Origin: Sphingomonas crusticola
GTDB taxonomy: Bacteria > Pseudomonadota > Alphaproteobacteria > Sphingomonadales > Sphingomonadaceae
Direction of reading: 5' to 3'
Length of the DNA stretch: 64,000 bases
NCBI RefSeq assembly: GCF_003391115.1
Contig: NZ_QTJP01000001.1
Span: forward strand, 1,488,001 to 1,552,000
Position numbers and translations under genes: made by a program. Below are positions 8,509 through 17,422 of the stretch, piece after piece. The notes below the pieces were generated by a model. It had not been told where the DNA came from and did not search any database. It saw only the letters and a list, made by a program, of their open reading frames with translations. How positions within the stretch are numbered: position 1 is the stretch's first letter; every line of letters starts with the position of its first letter.

Positions 8509-9782
8509 ATTCTTGCCCCCCGGCATTGCCGCGCGAAGGCGGCTATTCCTAAATAGCATGCGGCCGGCAGCATCAGCGATGCGGTCAGGCCAACCCGGTC
8601 GGCAAGCAGGCCGGTCAGCATCGGCACGACCGCGCCGCCGACCACCGCCATGCACAGCAAGGTGCCGCCCGGCGTGGCGAGTTTCGGATCATCGGGTAAA
8701 GCCAGCACATAGATCGTCGGGTACATGATCGAGTTGCACAGGCCGACCGCCAACAGGGCGATGCCGCCGAGGCTGCCCTTCACGGTCGCGGCGACGATCG
8801 CCAGCAGGGCAGCACCAATCGCTGCGAGCATCAGCAACGTCGCCGGGCGAACGCGACGCATGGCGTAGGCGCCGGCCAGGCGGCCAATCATCGCCCCGCC
8901 CCAGTAAAGGCTGACAAGCCGTGCGGCATTGACCGGCGCGATGCCGAAGACCTGCGGCTGGACAAGGTAATTGACCAGTAAGGTCCCGATCGCGACCTCC
9001 GCCCCGGTATAGACGAAGATCGCCCCCGTGCCGGCAAGCAGGCGTCGATCGGCGAGTAAGGCCGGCCAGTCGAGCCGGCCGCCGATCGCGTCCGTTCGAA
9101 CCAGTGGCTGCAGCAGATTGCGACGGGCCAGGAAAGCGATCGCGAGCCCGCCCAGCAAAAGGATTGCGAACAGGAAGGGGGGCGCGATCTCCGCCATTGC
9201 CGCTCTGCCGGTCAGCATTGGACTGCCCAATATAAATGCCGCGCCGACGAGCGGTCCAGCGACCGTCCCCACCGAGTTGAACGCTTGCAGCAGGTTGAGC
9301 CGGAACGCGGCGCCTTCGGCATTGCCGACCACCGCCACCACCGTGTTCGCAGCGATCTGGAGAAAGGTTATCCCCGCCGATAACGCCAGCAGCGAGAATA
9401 GCAGCAGGCCGTACGTGTGCATCCCATGGGATGCCACGAACAGGCCGCATGATAGCGCCATCACAGAAAGACCGGTTGCGGCCGAACGCATGTAGCCGAT
9501 GCGCATGATCGTCATCGCTATCGGAATAGCGAACAGCAGATAGGAGGTGTGGAAGGCGAACTGCACCAGCAGCGCGCGCGAATAATCCAAGCCGTAAAGC
9601 AAGGTGAGTCGCGGCACGAACAGGCTGATCACCGATGACAGGAATCCGCCGATGAAAAACACACCGATCGACAGCCGGAATAGCCGGCCGGCGATCAGAT
9701 CGGTTGAAGCGACGGCATCCATCGCGGCAATCTTTAGCTGCCGCCAGCCGGCTTGCAACGTTTTGCCTGATTTATTTGACAT
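8505..9782 (-). CDS. MFS sugar permease, FucP-like
   Basis: A 425-residue inner-membrane transporter with about twelve hydrophobic helices, resembling the fucose/glucose/galactose:H+ symporter branch of the major facilitator superfamily. It diverges from a large TonB-dependent receptor and is followed, with a 4-nt overlap, by a LacI regulator. Together these form an outer-membrane, inner-membrane and control set for one saccharide. The start ATG lies inside a 12-bp palindrome identical to one upstream of the receptor, so repression there could block both transcription and ribosome access. Confidence 0.8.
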   Translation of the reverse strand: MSNKSGKTLQAGWRQLKIAAMDAVASTDLIAGRLFRLSIGVFFIGGFLSSVISLFVPRLTLLYGLDYSRALLVQFAFHTSYLLFAIPIAMTIMRIGYMRSAATGLSVMALSCGLFVASHGMHTYGLLLFSLLALSAGITFLQIAANTVVAVVGNAEGAAFRLNLLQAFNSVGTVAGPLVGAAFILGSPMLTGRAAMAEIAPPFLFAILLLGGLAIAFLARRNLLQPLVRTDAIGGRLDWPALLADRRLLAGTGAIFVYTGAEVAIGTLLVNYLVQPQVFGIAPVNAARLVSLYWGGAMIGRLAGAYAMRRVRPATLLMLAAIGAALLAIVAATVKGSLGGIALLAVGLCNSIMYPTIYVLALPDDPKLATPGGTLLCMAVVGGAVVPMLTGLLADRVGLTASLMLPAACYLGIAAFARQCRGARI

Positions 9783-9790
9783 CGATGTCG
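9776..9790. promoter_or_regulatory. Probable LacI operator, copy 1 (over the permease start)
   Basis: The 15-mer TTGACATCGATGTCG contains the perfect 12-bp palindrome GACATCGATGTC with a central CG, as LacI-family operators usually have. The identical 15-mer occurs at 9999-10013. This copy covers the start codon of the permease gene. Confidence 0.65.
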
Positions 9791-9865
9791 GATAAGGCCA
9801 TGAAGCCTGCCAGTACTTCCTCTCCGGGATATCCCAACCCCCCCGCTGATTATTCAGCTGGGCTG

Positions 9866-9900
9866 ACGGCCACCGCGGTTCCGCGGTGGCCGTTCTTTTA
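9866..9900 (+). terminator. Strong rightward terminator-like hairpin inside the divergent control region
   Basis: Arms of 13 perfectly paired bases (9866-9878 and 9881-9893) are followed by TCTTTTA. It reads as an intrinsic terminator for a rightward transcript, yet no recognised rightward gene precedes it. A 38-codon open frame (9785-9901, beginning MSDKAMK) ends within it. The rest of the 9783-10099 interval holds the operators described here and no recognised gene. Confidence 0.5.
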
Positions 9901-9976
9901 GTCCGCGGTGGTGCAATCTTTCACAAAGTGGCGATTTGATAGTGCTAGGCAGAGCAAGGCCACCGCATCAAATCCT

Positions 9977-9988
9977 GTTAGCGCTAAC
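9977..9988. promoter_or_regulatory. Perfect palindrome GTTAGCGCTAAC upstream of the receptor gene
   Basis: A 12-bp perfect palindrome with a central GCGC, a form common among LacI-family operators of TonB-receptor loci. It differs from the two GACATCGATGTC sites, so a second regulator may bind here. Confidence 0.5.
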
Positions 9989-9998
9989 TTCGGTTTCG

Positions 9999-10013
9999 TT
10001 GACATCGATGTCG
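9999..10013. promoter_or_regulatory. Probable LacI operator, copy 2 (upstream of the receptor)
   Basis: Identical in 15 of 15 bases to the site at 9776-9790. Its first six bases read TTGACA, so it may overlap the -35 element of the receptor promoter and allow direct repression. Confidence 0.65.
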
Positions 10014-10099
10014 ATCATGCTACGGCCGGCTTAAGCAGGAAAACACTGCTTGTCGACGAAACGGCGGCCAGGGAACGGCTCCGTATAAAGGGAGGTACT

Positions 10100-13000
10100 A
10101 TGAACGGCTTCGGGCTCTCGCCGGCGCTTGCGCGCTCGGCTTCTGCAATCGCCATCGCCACCTGTCTCGCGCTTCCGGGCGCGGCGTTCGCGCAGACCGC
10201 GAGCCCCGCAGGCTCACCCACCGATGCCCAACCGACCACTGTCGCGCCTGCGACGGCGCAGCCTACCCCCGCCCAGGCGGCTGGCGCCGATATCGCGGAC
10301 GAAGTCGTGGTGACCGGCATCCGCGCCTCGCTGGAACGTTCGATCGCCATCAAGCGCGATTCAACGGGCGTCGTGGATGCGATCTCGTCGGAAGATATCG
10401 GCAAGTTCCCCGACACCAATCTGGCCGAATCGCTGCAGCGCATCACCGGTGTGTCGATCAATCGCGTCAACGGCGAAGGTGCGACAGTCACGGTCCGCGG
10501 CTTCGGCCCGCAATATAATCTCGTGACACTGAACGGGCGCCAGCTCGCAGCCGCCAACATCACCGTCGTCGGTGGCGACCAGAATGGCGACGGCGCAGGC
10601 GGCTTCGACCGTTCGTTCAACTTCTCCAACCTCGCCGCGGAAGGCGTGAAGACGCTGGAGGTCTACAAGACCGGCCGCGCCGCGATCCCGACCGGCGGCA
10701 TCGGTGCCACGATCAACGTGGTCAGCCGCAAGCCGCTGGACGCCCGCGAGGGCGGTTTGACCGGGTCGATCGGCGCCAAGGCCAATTACGACACCAGTGC
10801 CGACGATTGCGTGAAGTGCGGTTCGAAGGTCACCCCGGAAGTTTCGGGCGTGCTCGGCTGGACGAACAGCGAGCAGACGTTCGGCGTGTCGGTGTTCGGC
10901 AGCTACCAGAAGCGCAACTTCTCGGTCCCCAGCGTCGCGAATAACGGCTGGAACATCGTCCCGATCGCGGACTTCATGACGCCGGGCACCTACATCACCT
11001 CCACGACGGTGGTGAAGAATGCGCCCACGAGCGGTTATGTCGGTATCCCTGACGATTTCCGCTATCACTTCTCCGAAGACCGGCGTGAGCGGATCAACGG
11101 CCAGGCATCGATTCAGTGGAAGCCGACAGACAATCTTCTGATCACCGCCGACGGCCTGTATGCGCAGGACAAACAGTCCGAGCGTCGTTCGGATACGTCG
11201 AACTGGTTCAACCGCCCGTTCGACCAGGTCACGTTCAACAGCAATCCGGGTGTTGCGACCGCCATCTTCCTGCACGAAGTCGAGTCGGGCTCGACCAAGG
11301 ATAGCGGTGCCGAACAGGCCTATCGCGCGCAGAAGGGCACGCTCAAGGATTTCGGCCTGAACGCAAAATGGGATGTCACGGATAATTTCACGATCTCGGC
11401 CGACGCGCATGTCAGCACGGCCTCCAGCTCGCCGGATAATCCCAACGGCGTCAGCTCGACCGCAGTTGCGATCAGCTCGCCAATCCTGTCCCAATATGGG
11501 TTGGACCAGACCAACGGTTTCCCGCAGCAGCAGATTTCGATCAACGATGCCGCCAAGGGCAACAATAACGGCGTCTGGGACGAAGGCGATCTTGCCACCC
11601 AGCAGAATCGTCAGTTCGCGTCATGGCAGCACCAGAATCTGAAGGAAGGCCGGATCGATGCCGGCTGGGACTTCGGCGGCGGCAGCCGGTTCGATTTCGG
11701 CGGGGACTATCGCAAGTCCGACGTCACGCAGCGCCAGTATAATACGATCCAGACGCTGGGCGACTGGGGCAACGCCAATCCGCGCGACGTGATCCAATAT
11801 GCGCCCGGCCAGGTGAAGCAATTCTGCACCGCCTGCCAGTTCCACCACAATGATCCGGCGGCAACAGGGGCCGGCCTGGTCGGATGGCGGACCCAGGATG
11901 CGACCAAGCTCTACAACTCTCTGTTCGACGCCTATCAGAAGCTCGGCCACAACCTTCGCATCGACGCCAATGTGAACAACAGGGTGAAGGAGAATATCGC
12001 GGCGGCCTATGGCCAGTTCACCTGGAAGGGCCAGTTCGGCGACATGGATGCCAGCATGGTGGCGGGCGTGCGGTATGAGCGGACCACTGTCCACTCAACG
12101 TCGCTCCAGACCATCCCGACGGCACTCGTGTGGCAGGCGGACAACGACTTCACGATCCTGCAGTCCGCGGATCAGCAGCCGATTACCGCCAAGGGCAAGT
12201 ATAACAACCTGCTCCCGTCACTGGATTTCCAGCTCAACTTCACCCCGAATCTGGTCGGTCGCTTCTCGTTCAGCAAGACGATCTCGCGCCCGAATTACGG
12301 CGACCTGTTCGCAGCGACCACCGCCGCACCTCCGGGCCGTCCGACAACCTTGGGCGGAACCGCAGGCGGCAACGCGCACAATGCGGATCTGCAACCGCTG
12401 ATCTCGGACAATTTCGATCTGTCGCTGGAATGGTATTTCAAGCCGGGCAGCTATTTGTCAGGCGGCTTCTTTGAGAAAAGGGTCCACAACTTCATCGGCA
12501 ACAGCCTGGTCAGTCAGAACCTGTTCGGTCTGCGTGACCCAACCGCGGCGACGCCCGGCAGCCGCTCCGGGACAGCCAGGACGGCGTTGCAGGGCCTGGG
12601 TTACGATCTCAGCGACGTGAACCTGTTCACCTACACCGCGCTGCTGCAGCAGAATAACAACAACACCGCGACGGCCACGAGCATATTCAACCAGAATTAC
12701 GACGCGGCCGCACGCAAGCTGAACCAGGCGTTCGTCGACTCCACCTTGGCGGCGGTCGACATCGCAGGCGATGCCAACGATCCGCTCGCGAACTTCCTCG
12801 TCAGCACGCCGATCAACAACAAGGACGCCAAGATCTGGGGCTTCGAGCTCGCGGGCACCTACTTCCTTGGCAATACCGGCTTCGGCGTTGCGGCGAGCTA
12901 CACGCTCGTTCGCGGCGACGTGAGCGCCAACGTGAATGCCGATCCTACCGCGAACCAGTTCGCGCTGGTGGGCTTGAGCGATACCTACAACATCACCGGC

Positions 13001-13285
13001 ATCTACGATAAGAACGGCATCTCTGCCCGCGTTGCCTATAACTACCGCAAGAAGTTCCTGTCGGAACTGAATCGCGGCGGCAGCCACAATCCGGTGTTCA
13101 CGGCCCCCTACGGCACGCTCGACGTCAACGTGAGTTATGACATCACGCCGCACATCGCGGTGTCGTTCGAAGGCATCAACCTGACCGAAGAGGGTGTCCG
13201 TACCTACGGCCGTGACAAGGTCGAGACCTTCTTCCTGCAGGAAGGTTCGGCCCGCTATCTGCTGGGTGCGCGCTTCAAGTTCTGA
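10100..13285 (+). CDS. TonB-dependent receptor (Xanthomonas/Caulobacter large type)
   Basis: A 1061-residue outer-membrane receptor. Residues 1-31 form a signal peptide ending AAFA, and a TonB box (EVVVTG) follows near residue 70. The plug contains SSEDIGKFPDTNLAESLQRITG and VTVRGFGPQYNLVTLNGR, which are hallmarks of the long receptors used by sphingomonads, xanthomonads and Caulobacter for oligosaccharide uptake. The barrel ends in Phe-Lys-Phe, with a terminal aromatic as expected. The start ATG at 10100 follows GGGAGG at 10090. It is divergent from the permease-LacI pair and ends in a clear terminator. The substrate is probably a glycan fragment or glycoside. Confidence 0.9.
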   Translation: MNGFGLSPALARSASAIAIATCLALPGAAFAQTASPAGSPTDAQPTTVAPATAQPTPAQAAGADIADEVVVTGIRASLERSIAIKRDSTGVVDAISSEDIGKFPDTNLAESLQRITGVSINRVNGEGATVTVRGFGPQYNLVTLNGRQLAAANITVVGGDQNGDGAGGFDRSFNFSNLAAEGVKTLEVYKTGRAAIPTGGIGATINVVSRKPLDAREGGLTGSIGAKANYDTSADDCVKCGSKVTPEVSGVLGWTNSEQTFGVSVFGSYQKRNFSVPSVANNGWNIVPIADFMTPGTYITSTTVVKNAPTSGYVGIPDDFRYHFSEDRRERINGQASIQWKPTDNLLITADGLYAQDKQSERRSDTSNWFNRPFDQVTFNSNPGVATAIFLHEVESGSTKDSGAEQAYRAQKGTLKDFGLNAKWDVTDNFTISADAHVSTASSSPDNPNGVSSTAVAISSPILSQYGLDQTNGFPQQQISINDAAKGNNNGVWDEGDLATQQNRQFASWQHQNLKEGRIDAGWDFGGGSRFDFGGDYRKSDVTQRQYNTIQTLGDWGNANPRDVIQYAPGQVKQFCTACQFHHNDPAATGAGLVGWRTQDATKLYNSLFDAYQKLGHNLRIDANVNNRVKENIAAAYGQFTWKGQFGDMDASMVAGVRYERTTVHSTSLQTIPTALVWQADNDFTILQSADQQPITAKGKYNNLLPSLDFQLNFTPNLVGRFSFSKTISRPNYGDLFAATTAAPPGRPTTLGGTAGGNAHNADLQPLISDNFDLSLEWYFKPGSYLSGGFFEKRVHNFIGNSLVSQNLFGLRDPTAATPGSRSGTARTALQGLGYDLSDVNLFTYTALLQQNNNNTATATSIFNQNYDAAARKLNQAFVDSTLAAVDIAGDANDPLANFLVSTPINNKDAKIWGFELAGTYFLGNTGFGVAASYTLVRGDVSANVNADPTANQFALVGLSDTYNITGIYDKNGISARVAYNYRKKFLSELNRGGSHNPVFTAPYGTLDVNVSYDITPHIAVSFEGINLTEEGVRTYGRDKVETFFLQEGSARYLLGARFKF

Positions 13286-13310
13286 TCGTCACATCACCGA
13301 CGACTAGGGA

Positions 13311-13341
13311 AAGGCCGCTGTTCGCAGCGGCCTTTTTCTTT
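13311..13341 (+). terminator. Intrinsic terminator of the receptor gene
   Basis: AGGCCGCTG, TTCG tetraloop and CAGCGGCCT, followed by TTTTCTTT, 27 bp after the receptor stop. Confidence 0.9.
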
Positions 13342-13353
13342 GCCCGCTACCGC

Positions 13354-13379
13354 GGAAACGGCAGCGGCCGACGCGCGTT
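13354..13379 (+). promoter_or_regulatory. Near-consensus EcfG-type stress promoter
   Basis: GGAAA, 17 nt, CGTT. It differs by one base from the GGAAC-N16/17-CGTT promoter of the alphaproteobacterial general stress sigma factor EcfG. It lies 27 bp before the small basic protein at 13406. Confidence 0.45.
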
Positions 13380-13405
13380 GCACGTCGGTTGAAAGGAGAT
13401 CGACG

Positions 13406-13699
13406 ATGCCTCGCGGTGACAAGGATGCCTATACCGACAAGCAAAAGCGAAAGGCCGAGCATATCGAGGAAAGCTACGAGGATCGTGGCGTTCCGAAGAA
13501 GACCGCCGAAGCGCGGGCGTGGGCGACGGTTAACAAGGAATCCGGCGGCGGCAACAAGTCCGGATCGGGCCGTGGCAAGGCCGACACCCATGTCTCGTCC
13601 TCGCGCGGGGGGCGCGCCAACAAATCCGGCTCCGCCGAACAGCGGTCGGCCGCAGCCCGCAAGGGCTGGGTGACGCGGCGCAAGAACAAGGGCGCGTGA
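13406..13699 (+). CDS. Small basic protein often annotated plasmid stabilization protein
   Basis: A 97-residue hydrophilic protein (MPRGDKDAYTDKQKRKAEHIEE start) rich in Lys, Gly and Ser, with a low-complexity basic tail. Close relatives in alphaproteobacteria carry the label plasmid stabilization protein, but the function is unknown. The start ATG has GAAAGGAG 8 nt upstream. The gene sits 22 bp before exonuclease III and behind a near-consensus EcfG promoter, so it may belong to the stress response. Confidence 0.75.
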   Translation: MPRGDKDAYTDKQKRKAEHIEESYEDRGVPKKTAEARAWATVNKESGGGNKSGSGRGKADTHVSSSRGGRANKSGSAEQRSAAARKGWVTRRKNKGA

Positions 13700-13721
13700 G
13701 CGCCGCCGGCGGGGCGCGCCG

Positions 13722-14495
13722 ATGAAGATCGCCACCTACAACGTCAACGGTGTCAACGGGCGGCTGCCAGTGCTGCTTCGCTGGCTGGCGGAGGATCGGC
13801 CGGACATCGTCTGCCTGCAGGAACTGAAGGCGCCGCAGGAGAAATTCCCCGAGGCAGCGATCCGCGACGCAGGCTATGACGCCATCTGGCATGGCCAGAA
13901 GAGCTGGAACGGCGTTGCCATCCTCAGCCGGGTTGGTGCGATCCACGAGACCAGGCGCGGCCTGCCGGGGGATCCGGACGACATCCATAGCCGCTATATC
14001 GAGGCCGCGATTAACGGCATCCTGATCGGCGGCCTCTATCTGCCCAACGGCAATCCCAAGCCTGGGCCGAAATTCGACTATAAGCTGCGCTGGTTCGATC
14101 GGTTGATCGATCATGCGGCAGGGTTGCTCGAAAGCGGTCTGCCGGTGATGCTGGCCGGCGACTTCAACGTCATGCCGACCGAGCTCGACGTCTATAAGCC
14201 GGAACGCTGGCTGGACGACGCGCTGTTCGCGCCGGAGGCGCGGGCTGCTTATTTCCGGCTGCTCGATCAGGGCTGGACCGACGCGCTGCGCACGCTGCAT
14301 CCGGGTGAGACGATCTACACCTTCTGGGACTATTTCCGGAATGCTTATGGCCGCAATGCCGGCCTGCGGATCGATCATTTGCTGCTGAGCCCGGCATTGA
14401 AGGCCCGGCTGGAGGATGCGCAGGTAGATGCCCATGTTCGCGGTTGGGAAAAGACCAGCGATCATGCGCCGGTCTGGATAAAGCTGCGCGATTAG
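13722..14495 (+). CDS. xth: Exodeoxyribonuclease III
   Basis: A 257-residue exonuclease/AP endonuclease acting in base-excision repair. Family motifs are complete: the N-terminal IATYNVNG, the metal-ligand Glu in CLQELKAP, DFNVMP and the C-terminal SDHAPVW. The length is normal. It follows the small basic protein by 22 bp and may share its stress promoter, which would place AP-site repair under stress control. Confidence 0.93.
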   Translation: MKIATYNVNGVNGRLPVLLRWLAEDRPDIVCLQELKAPQEKFPEAAIRDAGYDAIWHGQKSWNGVAILSRVGAIHETRRGLPGDPDDIHSRYIEAAINGILIGGLYLPNGNPKPGPKFDYKLRWFDRLIDHAAGLLESGLPVMLAGDFNVMPTELDVYKPERWLDDALFAPEARAAYFRLLDQGWTDALRTLHPGETIYTFWDYFRNAYGRNAGLRIDHLLLSPALKARLEDAQVDAHVRGWEKTSDHAPVWIKLRD

Positions 14496-14557
14496 GCCGA
14501 ATTGGCCGCAACTTTGTCCCCACATATTATAAACTGGTTTATAGCCGCCTCACCCGT

Positions 14558-15676
14558 ATGTTGTTTCACACCCCCGACATCCCAACACTGCGGCTGTGCA
14601 GTCTGCTTGCAACATTGTCCTACGCGACGATCTTCATCGTCCTGTGGGGCCGGCGGCGGAACGAGACTTATCTGCTGCATTGGGGCCTGAGCTCGGCCCT
14701 TTATGCCGTCGCCCTGTTCGGCTTCGAATTCAGTCAATCGGCCCTGTCGGGCGCGCTGAATTACGGCACGGTCGCGCTGTCCGATTTCCTGTTGTTGATG
14801 GGTATGCGCCGGTTCGACGGCAAGCAGGCCTTCAGGCCGTGGATGCTAATCCCCATTGCCGCAGCGATGGCGGCCGTGTTGATCCCGTTCCTTGCCATTC
14901 CCGATCGCTCGGCCGCCACAATGACGAGCCATATTGCGGGCGCGGTCGCTTTGGGCAGCTGCATGGTGGTCTGTGCTTGCGCCATCCTCGCGGGCGGCCC
15001 TCGCGATGTCGGCCTGCCGCGTAGGATCGTGGCGGTGGCGATGCTTGCCTATGGTCCGACCTACCTGATCTCCATCTGGATCGAGATACGGGGGCCGGCG
15101 GCAGGCGGCACGCTCGATTTGCTCCCCATGCTGCAGGACCAGGTCTTGCTCGGCGTGCTCAACCTCGGCCTGCTCGCGACACCGTGGGAGCGCGCGTTGC
15201 GCGAGCTGAAGGAATCAGCGCGCCGCGATCCGCTGACCGGCGTGTGGAATCGCACGGCCCTTAAGCATCGCGAGCAAGTGCTGGCGCTTCCGGCAAACAG
15301 CTTGTTCCTCATCGACATCGATCATTTCAAGGCGATCAACGACACGTTCGGCCATGCAGCGGGCGATTCCGTTCTACTTACCTTCGCGGCGCGGGTGGAG
15401 GCGCTGGCGCGGACGCGCAACGGCATGTTCGTGCGGCTTGGCGGGGATGAATTCGTTCTGGTCGCGCCCACGACCGACGATGCCGACGCGCTGACGCTGG
15501 CCGAACAGGTGCGGGCGGTGCCCGATCCCGAGCTATCGGGCCTGCCGCCTTATTCGCTCTGCATCGGCATGGCCCGGGTCCATGAGGGCGAAACCAGCCT
15601 ATCGCTGGCGATGGCACGCGCCGATCGATCGCTTTACCGTGCCAAGGCCGGCGGCCGCGACCAGGTGGCGGCATAG
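14558..15676 (+). CDS. Membrane-bound diguanylate cyclase (GGDEF)
   Basis: A 372-residue protein. Residues 1-210 hold about six hydrophobic helices forming a membrane sensor; residues 220-372 hold the GGDEF domain. The active-site motif RLGGDEF is intact (GGDEF at 295-299), so synthesis of c-di-GMP from two GTP is expected. The product-inhibition RxxD site, normally five residues before GGDEF, reads TRNG and is missing. The start ATG 14558 was chosen because the open frame upstream overlaps exonuclease III. No EAL domain. Confidence 0.88.
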   Translation: MLFHTPDIPTLRLCSLLATLSYATIFIVLWGRRRNETYLLHWGLSSALYAVALFGFEFSQSALSGALNYGTVALSDFLLLMGMRRFDGKQAFRPWMLIPIAAAMAAVLIPFLAIPDRSAATMTSHIAGAVALGSCMVVCACAILAGGPRDVGLPRRIVAVAMLAYGPTYLISIWIEIRGPAAGGTLDLLPMLQDQVLLGVLNLGLLATPWERALRELKESARRDPLTGVWNRTALKHREQVLALPANSLFLIDIDHFKAINDTFGHAAGDSVLLTFAARVEALARTRNGMFVRLGGDEFVLVAPTTDDADALTLAEQVRAVPDPELSGLPPYSLCIGMARVHEGETSLSLAMARADRSLYRAKAGGRDQVAA

Positions 15677-15680
15677 AGCC

Positions 15681-16148
15681 CTAGAGACTTGGCTTGGCGA
15701 CCATCAGCCACACAATCCCGAGCATTGCGACAAATGCGGGAATGCCGAACGCAAACCATAGCCGCCACAGCCGGTAATAGGCGGGCGGCAGTTCCGAACC
15801 CGCAGCCGCAGCGGCCCGCGCAAGATCGCGCATATGCTTCTGCATGGACAGAACCGGCACCCACAAGGCCCCGATAACAACGTACAGGCCAAGCGCGGCA
15901 AGGATCCATCCGGTCGAGAGCGGCCAGCCCTGCTGGTTCATCAACAACCCGCCGGTGACCGGCTGTGCGACCATGGCCGTTGCCGTGAACAGGAAATCGG
16001 CCACGACCACCGTGTCCGCAACATGGGCGATCAAGGCGGGCTTGTGGGTACGATGCGCCATCAGCATGAAGAAAGCGATGCCGGTACCCGTACCGAGCAA
16101 GACGGTCGCGCCGATCACGTGCAGCCAGACCAGGACCAGATAGGTCAT
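15681..16148 (-). CDS. DUF2269 integral membrane protein
   Basis: A 155-residue protein with four hydrophobic helices, matching the DUF2269 pattern (MTYLVLVWLHVIGATVLLGTG start). Its function is unknown. Its ATG overlaps the stop of the SDR/DoxX gene by 4 nt (ATGA), so the two are co-translated. Members are often found beside DoxX-like or SDR proteins, suggesting a membrane redox or lipid-related partner role. Confidence 0.82.
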   Translation of the reverse strand: MTYLVLVWLHVIGATVLLGTGTGIAFFMLMAHRTHKPALIAHVADTVVVADFLFTATAMVAQPVTGGLLMNQQGWPLSTGWILAALGLYVVIGALWVPVLSMQKHMRDLARAAAAAGSELPPAYYRLWRLWFAFGIPAFVAMLGIVWLMVAKPSL

Positions 16149-17419
16149 CTCTTCTCCAGGATTGCGGCCGCGACCAGCGCAAGCAAAAGCGCGGGCACGA
16201 TCTTCAGCAAAGGAGCGAGCGGATCCGACCAGAGCCAAGGAGCAACGAGACTGCCGGCGATGAGGTATCCGGCGGAGGCCGTCGCCATGCAGACCGCGGC
16301 AGGCCGCGCCCATGGCCGAATCAGGATCGCACAACCCAGTGCCAGGTCGGCGAACGAACAGGCACGCACCAGCAGTTCGGCATCAGCTCCACCGCCGATG
16401 ATCGATGCCGCCCGTGCGGTTGCCCCCAGGCCGATCAGGCCCGACCCGATCCATAATGTCGCCAGCGCGAGCACGACGAGCGGCAACAGCCAGAAAATGC
16501 GCGCGGCAATGCGATCCTGCACTCCTGCCGGGTGAGCTGCCAGAATTTCGCGGAGCGATTGCAGTGGCGTTGGCGGAGCGTAGGAAGCTTCGACGAGCAC
16601 GCCGTCACGCATGACGCGAAGAGCGGTCGAACGCAGCGGGGATCGCCATCCCAGCCACCCTGCCACATCTGCGCACGCCGCCAGCGGCAGCGCGGCCAGT
16701 GGCGGTAAATCCACCATCAAGCGTACCTTTGGGAAGCCAAGCCAGCGCCGGTGGGCTGCAATCACCTCGTGCAGCCGCAACCGCTCGGGCGCGGCCAGCG
16801 GCAATATTCGGACGGCCGGCACCAGCCCCTCGACGGCGTCCGCACTCACCGTAGCGACATCATCGAGTGCCACGCATTGAACGGGGCTTCCCCCATATAC
16901 GGATAGCCCGATCGGCAATGCGGCGAGCGCCCGGACCAGCGCAGTCCCGCCATAGGCATTGCGCCCGACGACCAGCGCGGGACGCAGGATGGTCCACTCG
17001 AGCCTGCTGCGCCGAAGGTGCGCATCCGCCAACGCCTTGGTGGTCATGAAGGCCGTGCTGGCACCCGCTTCGGCACCGGGTGCCGATATCTGGACGAAGC
17101 GGCCGACCCCTTGTTTCACACATGCGTCGACCAAAGCTATGATCGCGTCGCCCTGAACCTGCGCGAGCCTGCCGCCGGCGCCATCCTGTAACGCGCCGCT
17201 GGCATTCACCACGGCGTCGATGCCGCTCAATGCGGAGGACCAGGCGTCGGAATGCAGCATGTGGCGGAGGTCGCCCTCGATCCATTCGGCATCCGGCGCG
17301 ACCGAGCGGCCGATCGCGGCCGACCTTCCCCAGCCTACCACCTGGTGGCCGCGCCGCAGCAACGCGCTGCAGACCTCTCGCCCAATGAAGCCATAGCCGC
17401 CGACGACGAGGACCCGCAT
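16145..17419 (-). CDS. NAD(P)-binding SDR fused to a DoxX-like membrane domain
   Basis: A 424-residue protein. Residues 1-230 form an atypical SDR/NmrA-like Rossmann domain with the dinucleotide motif GGYGFIG (7-13). Residues 300-424 contain about four hydrophobic helices of the DoxX-like type. The fusion places the nucleotide-binding domain on the cytoplasmic face. The substrate is unknown. It forms an operon with the DUF2269 gene (4-nt overlap). Its start is 4 bp from the stop of prs upstream, so prs read-through may supply transcription. Confidence 0.82.
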   Translation of the reverse strand: MRVLVVGGYGFIGREVCSALLRRGHQVVGWGRSAAIGRSVAPDAEWIEGDLRHMLHSDAWSSALSGIDAVVNASGALQDGAGGRLAQVQGDAIIALVDACVKQGVGRFVQISAPGAEAGASTAFMTTKALADAHLRRSRLEWTILRPALVVGRNAYGGTALVRALAALPIGLSVYGGSPVQCVALDDVATVSADAVEGLVPAVRILPLAAPERLRLHEVIAAHRRWLGFPKVRLMVDLPPLAALPLAACADVAGWLGWRSPLRSTALRVMRDGVLVEASYAPPTPLQSLREILAAHPAGVQDRIAARIFWLLPLVVLALATLWIGSGLIGLGATARAASIIGGGADAELLVRACSFADLALGCAILIRPWARPAAVCMATASAGYLIAGSLVAPWLWSDPLAPLLKIVPALLLALVAAAILEKR

Positions 17420-17422
17420 CGC

